The translations under genes were made by a program, and so were the position numbers. DNA of 64,000 nt, taken from NCBI RefSeq assembly GCF_038019025.1, contig NZ_CP150496.1, positions 2,744,001 through 2,808,000 on the forward strand. Direction: 5' to 3'. The stretch is from Polaribacter marinaquae. Lineage in GTDB: Bacteria; Bacteroidota; Bacteroidia; Flavobacteriales; Flavobacteriaceae. This document shows, in pieces, positions 25,914 to 34,971 of the stretch (its first letter is position 1; the number at the start of each line of letters is the position of its first letter). A model generated the notes under the pieces. It searched no databases, was not told the origin of the DNA, and worked only from the letters and a program-made list of their open reading frames with translations.

Positions 25914-27425
25914 TTAATGTACGTTACCCATTAATTTTTTCATTAACGGAGAAAACAATAAAACTACTGCTCCTGCTCCTAATGCATAAAGTGCAATTAA
26001 ATGGAAACCATCAGTATATACACTTAGAGTATCTAATGGATTAATAACTTGACCAGGAACATTTTCTATGGCTAATTCTTCAGAAATAAAACCTACAATT
26101 TGAAATGCAAATGCAGAAGACAAAAACCAAACTCCCATCATAAAAGCAACAATGTTTTTTGGTGATAAATCTGTAATTTTTGATAAACCTACAGGAGACA
26201 TAAATAACTCACCTACAGAAATTATAAAATACATTGCAAACAAATAATAAAAAGGAACCATTCCATTTTCGTTAGCACTTAAACCACTTATAGATAAAAT
26301 GTAAAAACTTGCACCAGCTAATAATAAACCTAAACCAAATTTATACGGCGTTCTAGGGTTTAATTTGTTTTTAGATAAATAACCCCAAAGTAAAGAAATA
26401 GGAATTGCTAAAATGATAATAAACATAGAGTTTAATGCATTTGTTTGACTAGCACTCATTATACCTTCTAAGGCAACATTTCTAGATGCAAAAAGTGTAA
26501 TTACACTTCCAGATAATTCATGGAAACCCCAGAATAATGTCATAAAAAATGTAATTAAAACTGCCATAAATAACTTTTTACGTGCAACAGTATCTAAACT
26601 ATACATTATATAACCTAAGTATGCTAAAACTGCAAAACCAATAAATTTAAAGATTCCGCTAACGTAATTCGCTTGCCAAGAAGAAAGTAAATAAGCAATC
26701 ACCGGCACAAATAAAACAGCTATTATTGGAATCAAAGTTTTTTGAGGAATACCTGCAACTTTCTTTTCGTACACTTCTTGACTTGGTGGCATACCTTTGT
26801 CTCCAAAAACATTCTTTTTAATACCACTCCAAAAGAAAATTAAACCTGCCATCATACCTATACCAGCTAAACCAAAACCATAATGCCAGCCATATTCTGC
26901 AGCTAACCAACCACATAATAAAGGCGCAACAAAACCACCAATGTTAATTCCCATGTAGAAAATGGTAAAACCAGAATCTTTACGTACATCTCCATCTTTA
27001 TAGAGAGCACCTACAAATGTTGAAATGTTTGGTTTAAAAAAACCATTACCAACAACAATTAACGCGAGTGCTAAGAAAAATGCAATATCATTTTCTATAG
27101 CTAATACAAAATGACCAATGGCCATTAAAATTCCTCCTAAGAAAATAGAACTTCGCATTCCTAATATTTTATCAGAAATTTGACCACCAATTACTGTTGA
27201 TGCATATACTAAAGAACCGTAAGAAGCATAAACTACTGCTGTAGCTGCATCTCTCTCTGCGATTGCTTTAAAGATTTCGTTTACCATGTAAAGCGTAAGT
27301 AACGCTCTCATTCCGTAGAAACTAAAACGTTCCCATAATTCTGCAAAAAATAAGTAAAATAACCCTTTTGGGTGACCAAACATTTGTGGGTCTTCAGTAG
27401 CTGTACTAACTCCTTTGTCTAACAT
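25914..27425 (-). CDS. POT/PTR family proton-dependent oligopeptide transporter
   Basis: 503 aa major facilitator protein of the proton-oligopeptide group, with about 12-14 membrane segments. The family signature is present: MFGHPKGLFYLFFAELWERFSFYG (ExxER-like AELWERFSFYGMR segment, about residues 28-44), GGQISDKILG, and FTIFYMGINIGGF. It imports di- and tripeptides with protons. It begins 2 nt after the upstream dipeptidyl peptidase gene on the same strand, so that peptidase very likely supplies its substrates. Confidence 0.95.
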   Translation of the reverse strand: MLDKGVSTATEDPQMFGHPKGLFYLFFAELWERFSFYGMRALLTLYMVNEIFKAIAERDAATAVVYASYGSLVYASTVIGGQISDKILGMRSSIFLGGILMAIGHFVLAIENDIAFFLALALIVVGNGFFKPNISTFVGALYKDGDVRKDSGFTIFYMGINIGGFVAPLLCGWLAAEYGWHYGFGLAGIGMMAGLIFFWSGIKKNVFGDKGMPPSQEVYEKKVAGIPQKTLIPIIAVLFVPVIAYLLSSWQANYVSGIFKFIGFAVLAYLGYIMYSLDTVARKKLFMAVLITFFMTLFWGFHELSGSVITLFASRNVALEGIMSASQTNALNSMFIIILAIPISLLWGYLSKNKLNPRTPYKFGLGLLLAGASFYILSISGLSANENGMVPFYYLFAMYFIISVGELFMSPVGLSKITDLSPKNIVAFMMGVWFLSSAFAFQIVGFISEELAIENVPGQVINPLDTLSVYTDGFHLIALYALGAGAVVLLFSPLMKKLMGNVH

Positions 27426-27427
27426 AA

Positions 27428-29656
27428 TTATCCTTTAATTTTTGTTGTTGAATTTGATTTATTAATTAAATGCGTTTCTACAAAATTTGTCATTTTTGTA
27501 TATAAATTTAAACGCGTATTTTTTCCTTTGTAAATGCCGTGTGTTCTATCTGGTACAATAAACATATCAAATTGTTTATTGGCATCAATTAAAGAATTTA
27601 TCATTCTGTAACTATTTTGTACATGTACATTATCGTCTCCTGTACCATGAACCAGTAAATAATTTCCTTTTAATTTTTCTGGATAATTAACAGGCGAATT
27701 ATCATCATAACCAGCAGGGTTTTCTTGTGGTGTTCTTAAAAAACGTTCTGTATAAACAGTGTCATAAAATCTCCAAGAAGTTACAGGTGCAACCGCAATT
27801 GCAGTTGTAAAGATATCACTTCCTTTTAAAAGTGAATTTGTACTCATATGTCCGCCAAAAGACCAACCCCAAATACCGATATTATTTTCGTCGATATAAG
27901 AGCGTTTTGCCAATTTTTTTGCTGCAGCAATTTGATCTTCCGTTTCGTATTTTACTAAATTTAAATACGTAGATTTTTTAAAATCACTTCCTTTAAAACC
28001 TGTTCCTCTACCATCTACGCAGACAATAATCATCCCTTTTTGGGCCAACATATTGTGCCAATAGTCGTTACTTGCATTCCATTTATTAGCAACTTGTTGT
28101 GACCCCGGACCCGAATATTGAAACATTAATAAAGGATATTTTTTATTTTCATCAAAATCTGCAGGCTTAATCATCCACATATTTAATTCGTTACCATTAA
28201 TAGAAATTGTAGAAAATTCTTTCGGACTCATTTTGTACTCAGATAATTCTTCTTTTAATTCTGAATTATCTTTGATAACCTTTAGCATTTCTCCTTCTGC
28301 TGTATATAAAGAATAAATTGGAGGAATTTCTGATGAAGAAAAAGTATTGATAAAGTAATTTAAGTTTTTACTAAATGAAGCAGTATTTGTGCCATCTTTA
28401 TTACTAAGTAATTTTTTATTTTTTCCGTTTAAATCTATAGAATAAACGCCTCTATTGGTAGAACCATTTTCTACAGATTGATAATAAATTGTTTTTTTAG
28501 ATGCGTTATAACCGTAATAATTTGTTACTTCCCAATCTCCTTTTGTAATCTGATTGATTAATTTTCCAGAGAAATCATAATGATAAATATGGTTAAATCC
28601 GTCTTTCTCACTTGTCCAAATAAAGCTGTTATCATTTAAAAAAGTAAGATTGTCTGTAATATCTACATACGCTTTATCAGTTTCGTCTAATAACAAACTA
28701 GAACTGCTTCTTAATGCATTTACTTTATGTAGTTTTAAATTGTTTTGATGACGGTTTAAAGTTGTTGCAACCAATACATTTGCATCATTAGACCATTTTA
28801 TTCTTGGGATGTATTCATAATTACCTAAAGCAATTTTTTTGGTATTTTTAGAAGAAAGAGTATACATGTGTAAAGTTACTTCTGCATTTTTTTCACCTGC
28901 TTTTGGGTATTTAAATACTTGCTGATTTGGGTAATTTGCTGTACCAACCATGTCCATGGAAAAAGTAGGAACATCACTTTCATTAAAACGTAAAAAAGCT
29001 AAATATTTACTGTTGTTACTCCATTCGAAAGCTCTAACAAAACCAAATTCTTCTTCGTAAACCCAATCTGTAATTCCGTTAATTACATTGTTAAATTTAC
29101 CATCTTTGGTTACTTGCGTTACTTTATTTCCGTTGGTAAGATTTAAAATATAAATATTGTTATTTTTTGCGTAAGCAATTTTTTTACTATCCGGAGAAAA
29201 AGTAGGCTCTTGAATATCTTTACCAATTAAAGTTAATTTTTTAGAATTAATATTATAGTAATAAAATGTACCTGTAAAAGAACGTCTGTAGATTTTTTTA
29301 AAATCTGTGCCTAAAATAACAGAAGATTCTTCTGCATTAAAATTATAAGAATCAAAACTTTTTAAATCCTTTAAACTAGCACTATTTACTATAGTCTCTA
29401 CTTTTTCTAAAGTTTTATAACTGTATTTATCTACAGTTGTATTTCCTTCATCATCAGTATTTAGTAAAGAATAAAAATCACCATTCATAGAATTTAAAGC
29501 ATTCATTCTTTTAGCCGAAAAAGTGCCATTCCAGATTTCTTCTAAAGTGATTTCTTTGTTTCCTGTTGTGTAATTAGTTGATGTTGTGGTTTTTTCTTTG
29601 CAACTAACAAGTAGAGATATAGTTGCTAAAATGAAGATTTTTTTCATTATAGACAT
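27428..29656 (-). CDS. Dipeptidyl peptidase IV-like S9 lipoprotein
   Basis: 742 aa. The N terminus is a lipoprotein signal (lipobox LLVSC); the true start may be the second Met, three codons in, at 29647. A beta-propeller (about 60-480, with FSPDSKKIAY and EWSNNSKYLAFLRF repeats) contains DWVYEEEFG, which holds the Glu pair that DPP IV uses to bind the substrate amino group. The hydrolase domain has Ser599 in GWSFGG, the Asp in HGTGDDNVH (674/675) and His706. All of this fits a true DPP IV that removes X-Pro dipeptides. The operon with the POT importer links peptide cutting to uptake. Confidence 0.94.
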   Translation of the reverse strand: MSIMKKIFILATISLLVSCKEKTTTSTNYTTGNKEITLEEIWNGTFSAKRMNALNSMNGDFYSLLNTDDEGNTTVDKYSYKTLEKVETIVNSASLKDLKSFDSYNFNAEESSVILGTDFKKIYRRSFTGTFYYYNINSKKLTLIGKDIQEPTFSPDSKKIAYAKNNNIYILNLTNGNKVTQVTKDGKFNNVINGITDWVYEEEFGFVRAFEWSNNSKYLAFLRFNESDVPTFSMDMVGTANYPNQQVFKYPKAGEKNAEVTLHMYTLSSKNTKKIALGNYEYIPRIKWSNDANVLVATTLNRHQNNLKLHKVNALRSSSSLLLDETDKAYVDITDNLTFLNDNSFIWTSEKDGFNHIYHYDFSGKLINQITKGDWEVTNYYGYNASKKTIYYQSVENGSTNRGVYSIDLNGKNKKLLSNKDGTNTASFSKNLNYFINTFSSSEIPPIYSLYTAEGEMLKVIKDNSELKEELSEYKMSPKEFSTISINGNELNMWMIKPADFDENKKYPLLMFQYSGPGSQQVANKWNASNDYWHNMLAQKGMIIVCVDGRGTGFKGSDFKKSTYLNLVKYETEDQIAAAKKLAKRSYIDENNIGIWGWSFGGHMSTNSLLKGSDIFTTAIAVAPVTSWRFYDTVYTERFLRTPQENPAGYDDNSPVNYPEKLKGNYLLVHGTGDDNVHVQNSYRMINSLIDANKQFDMFIVPDRTHGIYKGKNTRLNLYTKMTNFVETHLINKSNSTTKIKG

Positions 29657-29730
29657 CGTTTTAATAAAAGTTTGTCAAGTTTACGTAAAAATCCGCAAAA
29701 AATGTTTTAAAAATTGAGAAAACTTGAATA

Positions 29731-29764
29731 TTGTATAATGTTTTAACGGATTGAATTATATTTG
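29731..29764 (+). promoter_or_regulatory. Promoter of the HMG-CoA reductase gene
   Basis: TTG (29731-29733), 23 nt, TATATTTG (29757-29764), with the ATG at 29790. The -7 box is an exact match and the spacing is at the long end of the accepted range. Confidence 0.6.
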
Positions 29765-29789
29765 TTGCTGATAGTTTATAGCATATAAA

Positions 29790-31517
29790 ATGAGTAAGAA
29801 AATAAAGGGTTTTTCTAAATTAACAAAAGAAGAAAAGATCAATTGGATTGTAGAAAATTATTTTAATAATAATTTAAATGTTGTTGATATTATAAAACAA
29901 TATTGGAATTCTGATGCGCAACTACAACAGTTGCACGACGATTTTATAGAGAATACCATTTCTAACTTTTATTTGCCAATGGGTGTTGCGCCAAATTTTC
30001 TTATAAACGATAAAGATTATGTTGTGCCAATGGTAACAGAAGAGAGTTCTGTTGTAGCTGCAGCTTCTTTGGTAGCTAAGTTCTGGAGTACAAAAGGCGG
30101 ATTTAAAACAACCGTTTTAGGTACTACAAAAATTGGGCAAGTACATTTTATGTTTGCTGGCAATAAAGAAGATTTAATCTCTTATTTTAATAAAAATAAA
30201 ACCGAATTGTATGCGGCAACTGCATCCATAACTAAAAATATGGAAAAACGTGGTGGCGGAATTTTAGACATACAGTTAATAGATAAAACAGATCAGTTAG
30301 AGAATTATTATCAATTACATATTACTTTCGAAACCAAAGATTCGATGGGCGCTAATTTTATTAATTCTTGTTTAGAAGCTATTGCGGCTAAGTTTAGAAA
30401 TGATGAAATTGAAATTGTAATGAGTATTTTATCTAATTACGTTCCAGAATGTTTAGTTAGAGCAGAGGTAAGTTGTAAGATTGAAGATTTGGGTGTAGAA
30501 AATCCACAGAAATTTGCAGAGAAATTTTACCAAGCTGTTAAAATTGCCGAAGTAGAACCTTACAGAGCAGTAACGCATAATAAAGGAATTATGAACGGAG
30601 TTGATGCGGTTGTAATTGCTACTGGTAACGATTTTAGAGCTGTAGAAGCTGGTGTGCATGCGTATGCTGCAAAAGACGGAAAATATACAAGTTTATCTCA
30701 TTGTACGATAGACAACGGAATTTTTAGATTTTGGATAGATTTACCTTTAGCATTAGGTACGGTTGGTGGTTTAACGGCACTACATCCGTTAGCAAAATTA
30801 TCTTTAGAGATGTTGCAAAAACCGTCTGCAAAAGAATTAATGCAGATTATAGCAACTGCTGGTTTGGCTCAGAATTTCGCTGCTTTAAGAGCACTTACAA
30901 CAAAAGGAATTCAGCACGGTCACATGAAAATGCATTTACAAAATATATTAAATCAATTAGGTGCTAATGCAGAAGAAAAAGAGATTATTGCAAATCATTT
31001 CGAAGGAAAAACAGTTTCGCATGCTGCGGTTGTATCTAAATTCGAAGAAATAAAAAAAAAATCTATTAATTGGGTAGATTTTAAAAATGAATCTAGTTTA
31101 AGAGGTTTACTTAACAGTCTAGAAATAGAAACTCCTGCCATTTTTGGTAAAATGAATGGACAACAAATGGTAGAACATTTGGCTTTGTTATTAAAGGTTT
31201 CTAACGGCAAAATAGATGCAGATTTTTTTGTTGAAGAAGAAAAATCATCTAGAAGAAAAGCTTTTTTAGACACAGATAACGAATTACAAGTTGGTTTTAA
31301 AGCCTCGATGCTATCAGAAGAACCAGTTCCTGCAAAGTTTTCTACCTTAAAAGATTCTATTGAAGATTTGATATTGCAAATAGAGAGTTTTGAAACTCAT
31401 TTTAAAACAAATGCAACAGAGAATCATCCATTTTTTGGAGAGTTAGATTACCAATATTGGTGCAAGTTTCATGTAAAACATTTTACACATCATTTTAAAC
31501 AATTTAATTTAGTTTAA
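29790..31517 (+). CDS. mvaA: Class II HMG-CoA reductase with C-terminal DinB/DUF1569-like domain
   Basis: 575 aa. Residues 1-420 are a class II hydroxymethylglutaryl-CoA reductase: catalytic Glu54 in IENTISNFYLP, MVTEESSVVAAAS, the cofactor-region segment DAVVIATGNDFRAVEAG, GTVGGLTALHPLAK, and the catalytic His in GHMKMHLQN. Class II enzymes are usually about 430 aa; here about 150 residues are added. The extra part (430-575) has MVEHL and a C-terminal WCKFHVKHFTHHFKQF, the His pattern of DinB/DUF1569-type domains. The class name is degradative, but next to a GHMP kinase the role is probably mevalonate synthesis for isoprenoids. An A10 tract lies exactly at the domain boundary (31052-31061). 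The stop shares its last base with the next start (TAATG). Confidence 0.9.
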   Translation: MSKKIKGFSKLTKEEKINWIVENYFNNNLNVVDIIKQYWNSDAQLQQLHDDFIENTISNFYLPMGVAPNFLINDKDYVVPMVTEESSVVAAASLVAKFWSTKGGFKTTVLGTTKIGQVHFMFAGNKEDLISYFNKNKTELYAATASITKNMEKRGGGILDIQLIDKTDQLENYYQLHITFETKDSMGANFINSCLEAIAAKFRNDEIEIVMSILSNYVPECLVRAEVSCKIEDLGVENPQKFAEKFYQAVKIAEVEPYRAVTHNKGIMNGVDAVVIATGNDFRAVEAGVHAYAAKDGKYTSLSHCTIDNGIFRFWIDLPLALGTVGGLTALHPLAKLSLEMLQKPSAKELMQIIATAGLAQNFAALRALTTKGIQHGHMKMHLQNILNQLGANAEEKEIIANHFEGKTVSHAAVVSKFEEIKKKSINWVDFKNESSLRGLLNSLEIETPAIFGKMNGQQMVEHLALLLKVSNGKIDADFFVEEEKSSRRKAFLDTDNELQVGFKASMLSEEPVPAKFSTLKDSIEDLILQIESFETHFKTNATENHPFFGELDYQYWCKFHVKHFTHHFKQFNLV

Positions 31518-32446
31518 TGAATTATTACTCAAACGGAAAACTGTTATTAACAGGTGAATATTTAGTCTTAGATGGCGCAAAATCTTTAGCGTTACCTACT
31601 AAGTTTGGGCAAGATTTAATTGTCGATCAAATAAAAGAAGCGCAATTAATTTGGGGAAGTTTTACAGATAAAGGAGAATGCTGGTTTGAAGCAGTTTTTG
31701 ATTTGAAAAAAATGCGATTGGTTAATTGCACATTTAATTCAGAAAAAGAGGGTGGCGGAGATATTATTGCTGAAACATTATTAGATATTTTAAGAGAAGC
31801 AAAGAAATTAAATCAAAATTTTTTAGAAGTCGAACACGGTTTTGTTGTAAAAACAATGCTTACTTTTCCTAGAAATTGGGGTTTAGGCACATCGTCTACT
31901 TTAATTAATTCTATTGCAAGTTGGGCAAATGTAAATGCTTTTGATTTGCTATGGAATTCTTTTAAAGGGAGTGGTTATGATATTGCTTGTGCTCAAAATA
32001 ATACGCCAATTTATTATAAAATTAAAGCAGAAAAACCAGTTGTAGAGCAAATAGAATTCAATCCAAAATTTAAAGAAAATTTGTTTTTTGTGCATTTAAA
32101 TCAGAAGCAAGATTCTAAAGAAGGTATTGCAAAGTTTAGAGAAAGTAATTTAAATTTTGATAAAGAAATTAAAAGGATTTCTCAAATTTCTGAAGAGTTT
32201 GTTCAATCTAAAAATCTACAAACTTTCGAAAATTTAATAGTAGAACACGAAAATATTATTAGTAGTATTATCAAACTTACACCGGTTAAAGAAAAATTAT
32301 TTCCAGATTATTTTGGTGCTATTAAAAGTTTGGGAGCTTGGGGCGGAGATTTTGTATTAGTTACAGGAAACGAAAAAACACCTGCTTATTTTAAAAACAA
32401 AGGTTACAAAACAATTCTTTCATATTCAGAAATGATTTTGTCATAG
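31517..32446 (+). CDS. GYDIA family GHMP kinase
   Basis: 309 aa small-molecule kinase of the GHMP superfamily. The phosphate-binding motif reads PRNWGLGTSSTLINS (near residues 118-132) and the motif GYDIA that names the Bacteroidetes subfamily is at about 156-160. It starts like a galactokinase/mevalonate kinase (SNGKLLLTGEYLVLDG). The TAATG overlap with HMG-CoA reductase suggests that it acts in the mevalonate pathway, perhaps as mevalonate or phosphomevalonate kinase; the sequence alone does not decide which. Confidence 0.88.
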   Translation: MNYYSNGKLLLTGEYLVLDGAKSLALPTKFGQDLIVDQIKEAQLIWGSFTDKGECWFEAVFDLKKMRLVNCTFNSEKEGGGDIIAETLLDILREAKKLNQNFLEVEHGFVVKTMLTFPRNWGLGTSSTLINSIASWANVNAFDLLWNSFKGSGYDIACAQNNTPIYYKIKAEKPVVEQIEFNPKFKENLFFVHLNQKQDSKEGIAKFRESNLNFDKEIKRISQISEEFVQSKNLQTFENLIVEHENIISSIIKLTPVKEKLFPDYFGAIKSLGAWGGDFVLVTGNEKTPAYFKNKGYKTILSYSEMILS

Positions 32447-32518
32447 AATCATTTAGATTAATTAAATACGTAATTCAAGTTTAATCACATAGATTTTTGA
32501 ATTTATAACAAATATAAA

Positions 32519-33733
32519 ATGAAAAAAATAGTAATAATAGGTGGTGGTGCAGCAGGATATTTTACAGCAATAAATGCAAAAGAAAATAATCCTGATTTAG
32601 ATATTACTATTCTTGAAAAAGGAAAAGATGTCTTACAAAAAGTTAAGATTTCTGGTGGCGGAAGATGTAATGTTACACATGCTTGTTTTGAACCTAAAGA
32701 ACTTGTTAAATTTTATCCGAGAGGAGAAAAAGAATTGTTAGGTCCTTTTCATCAGTTTATGACAGGTGATACCTTTGAGTGGTTTGATGATAGAGGTGTT
32801 CCTTTAAAAATTGAAAATGATAATCGTGTTTTTCCAGAAGCAAATACAAGTCAGGCAATTATAGATTGTTTTCAAAAGTCTGTGAGTAACTTAGGAATTA
32901 AAGTGTTGACAAATTCGGGTGTAAATTCAGTTTCTAAAGAAAATAACAAATGGAGTCTAAACACTAAAGAACAAGTTTTTGCAGCAGATCAATTAGTGAT
33001 TGCAGCAGGAAGTTCTAAAAAAGTGTGGGATTTATGCAAAACCTTAGATCATGCAGTGGTAGAGCCAGTTCCATCTTTGTTTACATTCAATATAAACGAT
33101 AAAAGATTGGTCGATTTATTAGGAACTTCTGTACCAAATGCAACTGTAAACATTATAGATTCTAAATTAGAAGCTTCTGGCCCATTATTAATAACGCATT
33201 GGGGTTTAAGCGGTCCTGCAGTTTTAAAATTATCTGCTTTTGGTGCAAGACTTTTAGCGGACAAAAATTACCAATACAATGTTGCTGTAAATTGGTTGTC
33301 TAGACCAACCGATAAAGTTTTAAATGTGCTTTTAAATTTAAAAAAGAAAGAACCTAGAAAAACAGTTATTTTAAAATCTCCTTTTACAGAGATTTCTAAA
33401 AGATTATGGGAACGTTTTGTATTGTTTGCATCGATATCTAAAACTCAAAATTGGGCAGATTTAAGCAACGCACAATTAGAAAAGTTGGCTAAAGAGTTAA
33501 CAAATGGTATTTACAATGCAAATGGCAGAACTACGTTTAAAGATGAATTTGTAACTGCTGGCGGAATCGATTTAAAAGAAATTAATTTTAAACGTTTTGA
33601 AAGTAAAAAGCATAAAAATTTGTTTTTTGTAGGCGAAGTTTTAAATATTGATGCAGTAACAGGAGGTTTTAATTTTCAGAATGCTTGGACAGGTGGCTTT
33701 ATCTGTGCGAAAGCATTGGCAGAAGAAGAGTAA
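32519..33733 (+). CDS. BaiN/HI0933-type FAD oxidoreductase
   Basis: 404 aa flavoprotein of the HI0933 (BaiN/RdsA-like) family. The N-terminal FAD-binding motif is IIGGGAAGYFTA (G8, G10, G13), followed by KVKISGGGRCNVTHACFEP, typical of the family, and the C-terminal FAD signature DAVTGGFNFQNAWTGGF. No signal peptide, so cytoplasmic. The physiological substrate is unknown; the family name comes from a bile-acid gene cluster and should not be read as function here. It is separated from the GHMP kinase by 72 nt without a clear promoter. Confidence 0.92.
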   Translation: MKKIVIIGGGAAGYFTAINAKENNPDLDITILEKGKDVLQKVKISGGGRCNVTHACFEPKELVKFYPRGEKELLGPFHQFMTGDTFEWFDDRGVPLKIENDNRVFPEANTSQAIIDCFQKSVSNLGIKVLTNSGVNSVSKENNKWSLNTKEQVFAADQLVIAAGSSKKVWDLCKTLDHAVVEPVPSLFTFNINDKRLVDLLGTSVPNATVNIIDSKLEASGPLLITHWGLSGPAVLKLSAFGARLLADKNYQYNVAVNWLSRPTDKVLNVLLNLKKKEPRKTVILKSPFTEISKRLWERFVLFASISKTQNWADLSNAQLEKLAKELTNGIYNANGRTTFKDEFVTAGGIDLKEINFKRFESKKHKNLFFVGEVLNIDAVTGGFNFQNAWTGGFICAKALAEEE

Positions 33734-33767
33734 ATGTTTATAAAAAAAAATCATAAAAAATTATAAA

Positions 33768-34322
33768 ATGGCAAGAGCAGAATCTAACGAGTTTTTAATA
33801 GGAAAAATAGCGCCAGATTTTAACTTAATCAATACTGTAGATAATTCTTTTGTGAGCTTATCAAGTGCAAAAGGATCTGTTGGTACCGTAGTTATGTTTA
33901 TTTGTAATCATTGTCCGTTTGTAATTCATGTAAACCCAGAATTGATAAAAATGGCCAATGAATTTCAAGAAAAAGGAATTCGTTTTATTGCGATTAGTTC
34001 TAACGAAATAATAAATTATCCGCAAGATGCACCAAAGTTTATGAAAGAAGTTGCAGAGGATTTAAAATATCCATTTCCTTATTTATTTGATGAAACACAA
34101 GAAGTAGCCAAGGCATATGATGCCGCTTGTACGCCAGATTTTTATGTTTTTGATAAAGATTTAAAAGCAGTTTATCATGGGCAATTAGACGATTCTAGGC
34201 CAGGAAATGGCGAATCATTAACGGGTAAAGATATTAGAGCAGCAATACATAATTTATTAGATAATAAGCCCGTTTTAGAAAACCAAAAACCAAGTGTTGG
34301 TTGCGGAATTAAATGGAAATAA
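33768..34322 (+). CDS. Thioredoxin family protein (AhpC/TSA-like)
   Basis: 184 aa cytoplasmic thioredoxin-fold protein of the group with the active-site segment CNHCPF (residues about 46-51), giving a CxxC pair. It starts IGKIAPDFNLINTVDNSFVSL, like peroxiredoxins (shown as PDFNL here for brevity), and has the cis-Pro region ACTPDFYVFDKDLKAVYHG. Likely a thiol peroxidase or disulfide reductase; the exact role is unknown. It follows the flavoprotein gene by 34 nt and may be cotranscribed with it. Confidence 0.87.
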   Translation: MARAESNEFLIGKIAPDFNLINTVDNSFVSLSSAKGSVGTVVMFICNHCPFVIHVNPELIKMANEFQEKGIRFIAISSNEIINYPQDAPKFMKEVAEDLKYPFPYLFDETQEVAKAYDAACTPDFYVFDKDLKAVYHGQLDDSRPGNGESLTGKDIRAAIHNLLDNKPVLENQKPSVGCGIKWK

Positions 34323-34361
34323 ATTAAAAATTAAATAATTCATTAAAAATTATAAGTAGAA

Positions 34362-34688
34362 ATGAATATAGAAAACGCACAAAAACAAGTAGACGATTGG
34401 ATTAAAAATCATGGAGTTCGTTATTTTAATGAACTTACAAATATGGCACAGTTAACAGAAGAGGTTGGTGAAGTCGCACGAATTATAGCTAGAAGATATG
34501 GAGAGCAAAGCGAAAAAGAATCTGATAAAAGTAAAGATTTAGGTGAAGAGTTAGCAGATGTAATGTTTGTAGTTTTGTGTTTGGCAAATCAAACCGGAAT
34601 AAATTTACAAGATGCTTTTGAAAAAAAGTTAGATATTAAAACCAAAAGAGATCACGATAGACATCATAACAACGACAAATTAAAATAA
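34362..34688 (+). CDS. MazG-like nucleotide pyrophosphohydrolase
   Basis: 108 aa all-helical protein of the MazG/dUTPase-like group. The metal-binding pattern EEVGE (about residues 28-32) and DLGEELADVMF (about 57-67) is present, as in iMazG house-cleaning enzymes that hydrolyse aberrant nucleoside triphosphates. The C terminus (KTKRDHDRHHNN) is charged. The next gene starts one base after its stop. Confidence 0.9.
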   Translation: MNIENAQKQVDDWIKNHGVRYFNELTNMAQLTEEVGEVARIIARRYGEQSEKESDKSKDLGEELADVMFVVLCLANQTGINLQDAFEKKLDIKTKRDHDRHHNNDKLK

Positions 34689-34689
34689 A

Positions 34690-34971
34690 ATGAGTTTTTT
34701 TAGGAATTTTGTAGCTGGTGCTAAAATTGTTGCAGCTAAATTACAAACTAAAATATTTTGGATTAACTTTTTAAAAGTGGCGCTTCCTTTTTTTGTTTTA
34801 GTAACCATAATTAGTTTATTAATTAATAGTTCTAGTGCTATTTTTTCAGGTGATTTTGCTAAAGTGAATGCAACAAATTTTTCTGAAGGAAAATGGAAAA
34901 ACTTTTGGGGTTTAAAGTTTTTTATTAGTGTATTTTACGGCATGTACGTAACACTTAAAAAAATGTCTTAA
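34690..34971 (+). CDS. Small hypothetical membrane protein
   Basis: 93 aa, not recognised. One strong membrane segment lies at about residues 28-47 and a second weaker hydrophobic stretch at about 75-88. It starts one base after the MazG-like gene and so is probably translated from the same mRNA. Its stop codon overlaps that of the convergent gene on the minus strand in the sequence TTAA (34968-34971). Confidence 0.75.
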   Translation: MSFFRNFVAGAKIVAAKLQTKIFWINFLKVALPFFVLVTIISLLINSSSAIFSGDFAKVNATNFSEGKWKNFWGLKFFISVFYGMYVTLKKMS

